The translations under genes and the position numbers were made by a program. Source: Tubiluchus corallicola (Eukaryota > Priapulida > Priapulimorpha > Priapulimorphida > Tubiluchidae). From it: a stretch of DNA of 43,161 nt. Where the stretch lies: positions 1 through 43,161 of the forward strand of contig JAQGDQ010002432.1 in the NCBI GenBank assembly GCA_030141605.1. Direction: 5' to 3'. This document shows, piece after piece, positions 7,131-14,522 of the stretch; within the stretch, counting starts at the first letter, position 1; each line of letters starts with the position of its first letter. The notes beneath the pieces were generated by a model. It was given only the letters and a program-made list of their open reading frames with translations. It had not been told where the DNA came from and searched no databases.

Positions 7131-9968
7131 ATGAATACAACACAATCAGAATACAGTTTAGAAGAAAACTTACTCAAACAGTTACAGCAATTAGGATACA
7201 ATAAAGTTGTAATAAAAGACGAAACCGACCTCATCGCCAACCTAAAAACACAATTGGAAAAGCACAATAAAACCACGCTTTCCGACAACGAGTTTAAGCA
7301 GTTACTTAACCAATTGGCAAAGGGCAACATCTACGAGAAAGCCCAAACCTTACGCGATAAAGTAGAGTATAAAAAAGACAATGGCGATACGGGGTATATT
7401 GAACTAATCAATCAGATACATTGGTGCAAAAACCAATACCAGGTTACCAACCAAATTACCATAAAAGGGAAATACGAAAACCGCTACGATGTTACAATCC
7501 TTATAAACGGTTTGCCTTTAGCGCAAATAGAGCTAAAACGCAGGGGCTTGGAGCTAAAAGAAGCTTTCAACCAAATAAATCGTTACGAGCGTTTTACTTT
7601 TGGTTCGGGTTACGGCTTATTCAACTTTATACAGCTTTTTGTTATCAGCAACGGGGTAAATACAAAATACTTTGCCAACAATCCTGTAAAAGCCCGTTCG
7701 TTCAAACAAACCTTTTATTGGGCTGATGAAGAAAATAACCTCATTACCAACCTGCCCGAATTTACCAACGCTTTTTTAGAGCCTTGCCACCTCTCTAAAA
7801 TGATAACCAAATACATTGTTCTCAATACAGCTAATATTCTTATGGTTCTCCGACCCTACCAATATTACGCCACCGAAGCAATTGTTGAACGGGTAAAGAA
7901 CACCCGAAAAAATGGATATATCTGGCACACTACCGGCTCAGGTAAAACACTAACATCGTTTAAGGCAGCACAAATACTTACCAACTTAGAAAAGGTGCAT
8001 AAAGTGGTATTTGTGGTTGACCGCAAAGATTTGGATTATCAAACCATTCGGGAGTTCAATAGCTTTAGCGAGGGGAGTATTGATGCCACCAACAACACTA
8101 AAACACTGGTTAAACAATTTGGTAACGATACACCACTAATTGTTACCACGATACAAAAGCTAAATACAGCCATCGAAAAGCCTAAGTATTTGGCAAACAT
8201 GGAACACCTGAAAGATAAACGCGTGGTGTTTATTTTCGATGAGTGCCACCGCAGCCAGTTTGGCGAAACCCACAACCGAATAAAAGCTTTCTTTGCAAAA
8301 GCGCAAATGTTTGGTTTTACAGGGACACCCATTTTTGCCGATAATTCAGTTAAAAACGCTTTAGGCAAACGAACCACTAAAGACTTATTTGAAGAATGCC
8401 TGCATAAATACGTTATTACCGATGCCATACGCGACCGCAATGTGCTAAAGTTCTCAATAGAATACATTAGCACTTTTAAGGGCAAAGACGATATTGTAGA
8501 TATTAAAGTGGACGATATTGATACAACCGAGGTAATGGAAGCCCCAGAGCGTATAGAAGCCATTACTGATTATGTTATTGCCAACCACAGCCGCAAAACC
8601 CACAATAAGAAGTTTACAGCCATTTTTGCAGTAAGCAGTGTTAAAACGCTTATTCGGTATTACGAACTACTAAAAGCTAAAAAACAAGCAGGTGAACACG
8701 ATTTGCGTTTTGCAACAATCTATTCGTACAATGCCAATCAATTAGATGAGGACGCAAAAGGTTTTATTCCCGATGAGGATTTTGCCGATTTTGCAGCCGA
8801 ACCACAAAGTCAGTACGATACAAAGCACACACGCGAAAAGCTGGACGAGTTTATTGAGGATTACAACAACGAGTTCAACACCAACTACTCAACCAACGAG
8901 TTTTACACCTATTATAAAGACATTGGCAAACGGGTAAAAAACAAACAGGTTGATATTTTATTGGTTGTAAATATGTTTCTAACAGGTTTTGACAGTAAGC
9001 CGCTAAATACAATTTACGTTGATAAAAACCTGAAATACCACGGCTTAATACAAGCCTATTCACGCACCAACCGCATACTGGACGAACTAAAATCGCAGGG
9101 CAATGTAGTTTGTTTCCGTAACCTAAAAGACGAAACCGACCAAGCCATTACGCTATTTTCCAACAAAGAGGCAATCGAAGAAATAATTGTTCAACCCTAC
9201 GAAGATTATATTGAAACGTTCAACGAGGCAGTTGATACAGTTGTAGCCATTGCCCCAACTTTCGACAGTGTAAACGAATTAGAATCTGAAACTGAAGAAC
9301 TGGAATTTGTAAAGGCATTCAGGGAACTAATGCGAATAAAAAACGTGTTAAACACATTTACCGAGTTTAGTTTCGACGACCTGCAAATGGATGAACAGAC
9401 TTTTGAGGACTACAAAAGCAAATACTTAGACCTTTACGAAAAAGTAAAATCAGACCGACAAAAAGAAAAGGTTTCCATTCTGGACGACATTGATTTTGAA
9501 TTGGAGCTTATAAGGCGCGATGAGGTTAATGTTGCCTACATTCTGAATCTGTTAACCAAATTATACGGAGCTAAACCAAAAGACAGAGAAAAGCAGCGCA
9601 AAGCCATTTCCGACATTTTAGCATCCGATACCCAGCTAAGAAGCAAAAAGGAATTAATAGAACGCTTTATAGAAGAAAACCTACCACTGGTAGCCAACAG
9701 CGATAATATAGAAGATGCCTTTGAAACTTTCTGGACAACCGAAAAGAAAAAGGCAATACAGCAATTAAGTAAAGACGAAAATCTGAATTACAACAATTTG
9801 GTTGCAACGGTTAGCAATTACCTATTCACACAAAAAGAGCCGATGAGGGATGAGGTAATTGGCTTAATGCAGGAAAGACCCAAGCTAAAAGAACGTGCAA
9901 GCATTGCGAAAAGAATAACCGCAAAGATTGTACAGTTTGTTGAGACTTTTATTGAGGGTATGGGGTAA
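7131..9968 (+). CDS. hsdR: Type I restriction-modification system, endonuclease/translocase subunit HsdR
   Basis: This 945-residue motor and nuclease subunit carries an N-terminal PD-(D/E)xK nuclease domain (Asp120 in NRYDVTILI, then Glu134 and Lys136 in QIELKRRG). It then has a superfamily 2 helicase core: Walker A TTGSGKT (267-273), DECH box (370-373) and GFTGTP (395-400). It further contains YSRTNRIL (motif VI) and a C-terminal helical domain for binding the methyltransferase. All key residues are present and the length is normal. It is the last gene of the hsdMSR operon, which is the cargo of the integrative element and would defend host and element against foreign DNA. Confidence 0.96.
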   Translation: MNTTQSEYSLEENLLKQLQQLGYNKVVIKDETDLIANLKTQLEKHNKTTLSDNEFKQLLNQLAKGNIYEKAQTLRDKVEYKKDNGDTGYIELINQIHWCKNQYQVTNQITIKGKYENRYDVTILINGLPLAQIELKRRGLELKEAFNQINRYERFTFGSGYGLFNFIQLFVISNGVNTKYFANNPVKARSFKQTFYWADEENNLITNLPEFTNAFLEPCHLSKMITKYIVLNTANILMVLRPYQYYATEAIVERVKNTRKNGYIWHTTGSGKTLTSFKAAQILTNLEKVHKVVFVVDRKDLDYQTIREFNSFSEGSIDATNNTKTLVKQFGNDTPLIVTTIQKLNTAIEKPKYLANMEHLKDKRVVFIFDECHRSQFGETHNRIKAFFAKAQMFGFTGTPIFADNSVKNALGKRTTKDLFEECLHKYVITDAIRDRNVLKFSIEYISTFKGKDDIVDIKVDDIDTTEVMEAPERIEAITDYVIANHSRKTHNKKFTAIFAVSSVKTLIRYYELLKAKKQAGEHDLRFATIYSYNANQLDEDAKGFIPDEDFADFAAEPQSQYDTKHTREKLDEFIEDYNNEFNTNYSTNEFYTYYKDIGKRVKNKQVDILLVVNMFLTGFDSKPLNTIYVDKNLKYHGLIQAYSRTNRILDELKSQGNVVCFRNLKDETDQAITLFSNKEAIEEIIVQPYEDYIETFNEAVDTVVAIAPTFDSVNELESETEELEFVKAFRELMRIKNVLNTFTEFSFDDLQMDEQTFEDYKSKYLDLYEKVKSDRQKEKVSILDDIDFELELIRRDEVNVAYILNLLTKLYGAKPKDREKQRKAISDILASDTQLRSKKELIERFIEENLPLVANSDNIEDAFETFWTTEKKKAIQQLSKDENLNYNNLVATVSNYLFTQKEPMRDEVIGLMQERPKLKERASIAKRITAKIVQFVETFIEGMG

Positions 9969-10507
9969 CGAATAAATATTTTCCCGTCGCACAGTTATTT
10001 ATTTTGTCACACTTTTTGTTAGCCCTCGCAGGTTAACACATTGCTTTTCGTGCCTCAAAGCAATAAGTTAATCCGGCACACAGTAACAAAAAGCCAACCA
10101 TCCCATTGCGCCCCAATGGTTTTGCGCCAAAATAAACAACCCAAAGCTACATTTACATAATGCGATATTATAGGAACAGCCGCACATTCCTAAGCTAAAC
10201 CCAAGCTATCCTATAATCACACTATGCAAAGTAGCCCCACCGGATGCGAACGTTTGCAGCTAAGTTGAAACAATTAATTGCCCTCATCGGCAAAGATAAG
10301 TCCCGTAAATGAAGCCAATCAAAAGACTACGGCATAAACACACAAGCCAACGCACAATTCCATTTATTCCGTTTCCTTTTGCCTGTTTCATTTACTTTCT
10401 TTTATTGTTGCCTAAGTGTTCAATTAAGGCTTAGTTTGCAATTCAGCTAAATTTTGGAAATATTTATTGGAAGCTTTGAGTAGTCTGGGAAGCAGGAAAA
10501 TTGAGAT
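9969..10507. other. Structured non-coding right end of the integrative element
   Basis: There is no credible gene in these 540 bp. They hold an extended hairpin at 10033-10071: TTAAC/GTTAA outside, a 2-nt symmetric mismatch, then ATTGCTTT/AAAGCAAT around a 9-nt loop. CCATTG/CAATGG follows around 10110-10130. At 10167-10217, ATTATAGGA pairs with TCCTATAAT, and a competing pair TAGGAA (10171-10176)/TTCCTA (10187-10192) lies inside. An HUH Rep is encoded in the same element, so an origin (double-strand origin or transfer origin) or a structured RNA is plausible, but neither is shown. Confidence 0.45.
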
Positions 10508-10526
10508 TGTTAGTACTTTTGTTAGT
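10508..10526 (+). repeat. 19-bp direct repeat, right copy (candidate attR)
   Basis: This is an exact copy of 117-135 in the same orientation. A chance 19-bp repeat at this distance is very unlikely. It marks the right boundary of the integrase-rep-hsdMSR element. Confidence 0.7.
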
Positions 10527-10535
10527 ACAAATAAA

Positions 10536-10567
10536 AAAGAGCTACAAAAATAAATCTGTAGCTCTTT
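10536..10567 (-). terminator. Rho-independent terminator-like hairpin
   Basis: AAAGAGCTACA (10536-10546) pairs perfectly with TGTAGCTCTTT (10557-10567) around a 10-nt loop. On the minus strand the stem is followed by a T-rich tract. It sits 9 bp right of the candidate attR and would stop transcripts arriving from the right. Confidence 0.6.
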
Positions 10568-10666
10568 GAATATCAGCTTTTTATGGCGTTTTTAGTATTT
10601 ATAGATATTTATAAATGTTTTATTAACTAACATTATATCAGTGTTTTAATTAGTTTTAATTATAGA

Positions 10667-10713
10667 TGCTTATAAATGATTTTGTTTGTTTTTATGCAAA
10701 TGTATTGTAAAAA
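10667..10713 (+). repeat. Candidate att region of the second element, left copy
   Basis: TGCTTATAAATG (10667-10678) and AAATGTATTGTAAAAA (10698-10713) both recur in the same order and orientation at 32946-33012. The second motif ends 17 bp before the integrase stump at 10731. It lies inside an inverted repeat, TATGCAAAT (10693-10701) with ATTT-aga-GCATA (10713-10724). Confidence 0.45.
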
Positions 10714-10730
10714 TTTAGAGCATACCCCAC

Positions 10731-11042
10731 ATGAAATCAGTAAGTAAGGTCTCAATTAAGGTCGTTTTACATCGCATTTTTAGGTTAAAGGATAAAGAAG
10801 GCAGGTATCCGGTTAAATTGCAAGTGACTTATAAAAGGGTTCAGAGGCAGTATACAATTCCCAAACTCAAATATACTCCGGAAGAATTTGCAGTAATAAC
10901 TGATAGCATAAGTAAGTCTGAGCAAAGGACCAGGAATTTAAACCGTTTGTTTAGCCATGATGAGAAAAAAATGATCCGTGGGATTCTATTAAAAATTCAA
11001 CAGCGTGTAAATCTTCAGCTTAATTCGGACAAATTGGTTTAA
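10731..11042 (+). pseudogene. N-terminal stump of a tyrosine integrase
   Basis: The 103 residues match only the N-terminal arm-type DNA-binding domain of Bacteroidota integrases (IKVVLHRIFRLKDKEGRYPV, then KLQVTYKRVQRQYTIPKLKY). The core-binding and catalytic domains are absent. The reading frame ends 3 bp before the presumed left end of the IS3-family element, and no continuation exists on the other side of that element. The remaining roughly 300 residues were therefore deleted, not just interrupted. It probably belonged to the element that brought in the neighbouring PUL. Confidence 0.75.
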
Positions 11043-11078
11043 AAATTAAGAGAGACATTTCTTAAATTATAACCAATA

Positions 11079-11441
11079 AAAACGAGTAAGATTAAGGCAA
11101 AAAAACAGACTACCGAACAAAAGGTAAAATAGATTAAGAGACACACGAGGAAGAAGTATTCAGCTGAAGAAAAAATCAGGATTGTACTAGAGGGCATGCG
11201 TGGCGAATATAGCATTGCCGAGTTATGCCGAAAAGAAGGCATCAACGCGAACCTTTATTACAAGTGGAGTAAAGATTTTATGGAAGCTGGCAAAAAACGC
11301 CTTGCAGGTGACATTAAACGGGAAGCTACATCGGGCGAAGTAAACGGTTTAAAGAACGAGAACCACGACCTAAAGCAGCTTGTAGCAGAGCTGAGTTTGG
11401 AAGTACGCATGCTTAAAAAAAGCTTAACTGGAACCGTGTAA
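11079..11441 (+). pseudogene. IS3-family transposase orfA (HTH protein), damaged
   Basis: The frame encodes a typical OrfA: a basic start (KTSKIKAKKQTTEQKVK), then KRHTRKKYSAEEKIRIVLEG, a helix-turn-helix (SIAELCRKEGINANLYYKW) and a C-terminal leucine-zipper helix. The frame is broken by TAG at 11130-11132, and no ATG precedes it; the codon at 11076 is ATA where ATG is expected. Translation could restart at ATT 11133 or ATG 11196, and the latter removes the first helices. A run of seven A at 11415-11421 allows a -1 slip into the orfB frame, which is open from there through ATG 11453, as in programmed frameshifting of IS3 elements. Confidence 0.7.
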
Positions 11442-11452
11442 CTTATAAATAT

Positions 11453-12424
11453 ATGAGACGAAGCGCCAGTGAAAAGATGGAAATTATCCGTATTGTTCAA
11501 GATTCGGAATTCGGAGTTAAGCGCACACTTGAAGAGCTTGACATCAGCCGAAGTACCTTTTACGAGTGGTACAAACGCTTCCTTGAGGGAGGATATGATG
11601 CACTCAAGCCCAAGCCGGTAAAACGCAAAAAGTTCTGGGACAAGATATCCAACAAAGAACGAGAACTGGTTTTAGACACCGCTTTGGAACGTACAGATTT
11701 ATCGCCTAGGGAACTAGCCCACCACATCACCGACCATCAAAAGTGGTTTATCAGCGAATCCAGCGCATATCGGATTCTCAAAGAGCAAGTGCTAATCACA
11801 TCTCCTGCGTGGCTTTTAATGGCTGCATCCGATGATTTTAAAGATAAGACCACGCGTGTGCACCAGCAATGGCAAACCGATTTCACCTACTTTAAAATCA
11901 TTGGATGGGGCTGGTATTATTTGGCTACCGTAATGGACGATTATTCAAGGTATATCGTCACCTGGGAGCTTTGCCAAAGCATTGAGTCGGCCGATGCCAA
12001 GCATGTTATTCAAAAGGCTTTACATACGACCAAAATACCTGCAGGCGATTGTCCCAGGTTACTCTCCGATAATGGAGCGTGCTACATATCAAACGAGTTT
12101 CAAAGCTTTTTAAAAGACACCAAAATGGGACATGTACGTGGAGCCCCGTACCACCCTCAAACACAAGGGAAAATTGAGCGTTACCACCGCACCATGAAAA
12201 ATCAGGTAAAGTTGGATAACTACTACTTTCCTGATGAACTAATGACGGTTCTACAGGAGTTTGTATATAATTACAACAACCACCGGTATCATGAATCACT
12301 CAAGAATGTTACACCTGCCGACGTGTATTTTGGAAGGCAAAAACAGGTACTGGGCAATCGTGAAAATATTAAAATAAAAACGCTAAATGAAAGAAGAAAA
12401 AGGAATCAGAAAATCGCAGTGTAG
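11453..12424 (+). CDS. IS3-family transposase orfB (DDE integrase core)
   Basis: The 323-residue protein has an HTH-like N-terminus (TLEELDISRSTFYEWYKRF), an HTH_21-type region and an rve integrase core. The DDE residues are visible in WQTDFTYF, LLSDNGACY and GKIERYHRTM, so the catalytic part is intact. It lies in the -1 frame relative to orfA, 11 bp after the orfA stop. It is normally made as an OrfAB fusion by frameshifting. Because orfA is damaged, autonomous transposition of this copy is doubtful. Confidence 0.92.
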   Translation: MRRSASEKMEIIRIVQDSEFGVKRTLEELDISRSTFYEWYKRFLEGGYDALKPKPVKRKKFWDKISNKERELVLDTALERTDLSPRELAHHITDHQKWFISESSAYRILKEQVLITSPAWLLMAASDDFKDKTTRVHQQWQTDFTYFKIIGWGWYYLATVMDDYSRYIVTWELCQSIESADAKHVIQKALHTTKIPAGDCPRLLSDNGACYISNEFQSFLKDTKMGHVRGAPYHPQTQGKIERYHRTMKNQVKLDNYYFPDELMTVLQEFVYNYNNHRYHESLKNVTPADVYFGRQKQVLGNRENIKIKTLNERRKRNQKIAV

Positions 12425-12526
12425 CACTTTTGATTTATTGAAAACTCTGCGAGTTTCCAACAAGTCAACAGTGAATTATCATCACCATAAAAAAGAGAAT
12501 TTGAATTATAAAACTATCTCTTAACT

Positions 12527-12874
12527 TTAAGCATCAATTTGTCCAATAAGTTTTGAAGTTAAACAGTCGGTGCCAATCCAAAGGTTTCCGCTGTCATCAG
12601 GCAAAAGGTCAGTAATGTCTTTATTTAATATGAGGTCATCTTGGAATGTGTGCTTTTTAACGTATGATCCTCCATAGTACTTATATAACCCACTAAAAGT
12701 GGCAATCCATAAAATGCCCTTTTCATCTTGAACTATTTTATTAACACTTAAGTTTCGTCCACCTTCATCGGGTTCAAAAACCACAAAAATCTGGGAATAA
12801 ATTATAAATGGAAAGAAAAAGGTTAGAAGAAATACAATTAAGATATGTTTTAGACCGTCCAACATTTTATACAA
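12527..12874 (-). pseudogene. N-terminal stump of a hybrid two-component system (HTCS) regulator
   Basis: The 115 residues begin with a signal peptide (ILIVFLLTFFFPFIIYSQ) and continue with the first periplasmic beta-propeller repeats of an HTCS sensor: NKIVQDEKGILWIATFSGLY and ITDLLPDDSGNLWIGTD. Full HTCS proteins of PULs are about 1300 residues and include a Y_Y_Y domain, histidine kinase, receiver and AraC domain, all missing here. The frame stops 3 bp from the right end of the IS3 element. It is a remnant of a former sensor-regulator that lost its 3-prime part in the same event that removed the integrase. Confidence 0.8.
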
Positions 12875-12970
12875 CTGGATTTTAGCGGAATTACCAAGCT
12901 CCCTACAGTAATTATTGAAGTCGAAATTAGTTAAATAATTTCAAATTTAACGACGTTATTTCTAAAAAGG

Positions 12971-14273
12971 TTTCACTACTGTCCACTTAAAACATACTGA
13001 GTGACAGTTGATTATTATCTCGTTCTTTGACATTATTGTAATCTAGTTTTATAAACAGCTCATTTATAGGTGATTTATCAAATAAGGAGATGCCTAAAAT
13101 CTGTAGAATTTCGTAAGTTGAACTCTTAAGGTTTAGGTCATGCCCCACAATGGCAACCAAACAGTATGTTATGATTGCAGAGTAAATTTGTATTCTAACT
13201 GCATTTTCGGAATTGCCCCAAAAGTTTTTAACTTTTAAATGTTGCTTTATCCATTTGAAGAACAGCTCTACTTGCCATCTGTTTTTGTATAAGTAAGCGA
13301 TATCTTCTGCGGAAAGCTCAAAATTGTTGGTCAAGAAAATGAATTCTCTTGAGGTTTCTTCATCATAGAACTTTATCCTCCTGATTTTTTCGGGGTAATC
13401 CTTAGATTGATAGAAGCCAGTTAGTTTGCCTATTTGGTCGCACTTTACACCTGTGCTCTTGTCAACGGGATTTGAATACATCCGTTTAAATTTAAGGTTG
13501 GACTTGGCTCTGACGACGAAATATGCAGAGAGGTTTGTTATTCTGAAAAGCCGTTTAAAATCGACATACCCCCGGTCAAACACATAATAAGCGTTTGCTT
13601 CGTAAGGTATCACGTCCATTGCATTGACATCGTGTACGGAAGCTTCTGTGATATGCACAAACACTGGTATTTGTATTGTAACATCAAACAAGGTATGAAG
13701 CTTTATTCCTCCTTTTTTCTTGCGAAACTTTGCCCACCAGAATATATTCAGGCACAAGTCTATCGTTGATGAATCAAATGCATATACCTTGCCTTTGATC
13801 TTAAAGGTGTCGTTTGATAGTTTTTTGCGCGCTACATCAATCATGTAGTATGCAAATTCCTCAAAAATCTTGCTGTTCCTTTTTTCATTGGCTTTAGCAA
13901 GATTGCTGCGGGATACGCTCTTGCCAAAACCAAGATGGTAAGTTTTGTTGCTGTGTGCATTTACCGCAACAGTCAGGTCTCGTAAACTATCCCTGTTTGT
14001 TAACTGACCAAATATCATACAGAGCAACTGGTTCCAACATGTAAAATGCTTGATGTACCTGTTGCCGGAATATTTAGAAACGAATTTATCAAATACCCGT
14101 CGGGGCAGAAACATGCTCAATTGGGCAAAAACATATTTACCTTTATTCATCACAGAAAATAATTTCCGCAAACATAAAGGATTCAAATCGTCACCGTTTA
14201 AATATCGCTGTAAAATTCAGATATACAATAATTTAAAAGAACGTTTTTTACTTTTTAATGGACACTATTGAAA
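12971..14273 (-). mobile_element. IS4-family insertion sequence
   Basis: One transposase gene lies between imperfect 22-bp terminal inverted repeats at 12971-12992 and 14252-14273 (17-18 matching positions; shared core TGTCCA/TGGACA). AGG flanks both outer ends and may be a short target duplication. It inserted between the HTCS stump and the end of the PUL. Confidence 0.8.
12987..14186 (-). CDS. IS4-family transposase (DDE)
   Basis: The 399-residue protein starts with the DUF4372-like N-terminal domain common in Bacteroidota IS4 transposases, followed by a DDE_Tnp_1 core. Catalytic Asp residues are visible in VYAFDSSTIDL and YVFDRGYVDF. The Y(2)R(3)E(6)K signature is complete in YKNRWQVELFFKWIK. 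No stops or frameshifts are present, so it may be active. The start codon lies about 65 bp inside the element's outer end. Confidence 0.93.
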   Translation of the reverse strand: MNPLCLRKLFSVMNKGKYVFAQLSMFLPRRVFDKFVSKYSGNRYIKHFTCWNQLLCMIFGQLTNRDSLRDLTVAVNAHSNKTYHLGFGKSVSRSNLAKANEKRNSKIFEEFAYYMIDVARKKLSNDTFKIKGKVYAFDSSTIDLCLNIFWWAKFRKKKGGIKLHTLFDVTIQIPVFVHITEASVHDVNAMDVIPYEANAYYVFDRGYVDFKRLFRITNLSAYFVVRAKSNLKFKRMYSNPVDKSTGVKCDQIGKLTGFYQSKDYPEKIRRIKFYDEETSREFIFLTNNFELSAEDIAYLYKNRWQVELFFKWIKQHLKVKNFWGNSENAVRIQIYSAIITYCLVAIVGHDLNLKSSTYEILQILGISLFDKSPINELFIKLDYNNVKERDNNQLSLSMF

Positions 14274-14300
14274 AGGTTTATTGAATAGGTGAAGGTTAAA

Positions 14301-14331
14301 AACAAAAAAAGGTACACCCCAAAAGTGTACC
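14301..14331 (-). terminator. Terminator of the PUL operon
   Basis: GGTACAC (14311-14317) pairs perfectly with GTGTACC (14325-14331) around CCCAAAA. On the minus strand the stem is followed by seven T (A-run at 14304-14310). It lies about 190 bp downstream of the last PUL gene and fits a rho-independent terminator for the whole minus-strand operon. Confidence 0.8.
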
Positions 14332-14522
14332 TAAATAAAGTTCTATTAGAGAAAAAACAGGATTTAGCTCTTATCGCACCAAAATATGCTTACGCATTAT
14401 TATGCATTGTTTCTAAATAAGTTTCACATTAAACCCTTTGCAAAAGGTACTTGTATTTACAACCAACATTGATTACTCAATTGACTCTACACTAATTCTT
14501 TTACAAGGGTAAAAACAGAATA

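Larger units (their letters stand above)
117..10526 (+). mobile_element. Integrative element with HUH Rep and type I restriction-modification cargo
   Basis: The element is bounded by perfect 19-bp direct repeats (117-135 and 10508-10526). The integrase sits at the left edge, followed by an accessory protein, an excisionase-like HTH protein, a rolling-circle type Rep and hsdMSR, all on the plus strand. The right 540 bp are non-coding with strong hairpins. No relaxase or conjugation genes are present, so it would be an integrative, possibly helper-mobilised element (inference). All its main reading frames look intact. Confidence 0.65.
11046..12524 (+). mobile_element. IS3-family insertion sequence
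   Basis: orfA and orfB of the IS3 family lie between imperfect terminal inverted repeats that begin TTAAGAGA (11046-11053) and end TCTCTTAA (12517-12524). The flanking bases show no clear target duplication. The left flank is an integrase stump and the right flank is a regulator stump, which fits an IS-mediated deletion. The exact ends are estimated from the repeats. Confidence 0.75.

Noticed and set aside
8039-8563. A long antisense frame inside hsdR
   Set aside because: The plus strand here encodes the helicase core with its motifs; the antisense frame is low complexity and a shadow.
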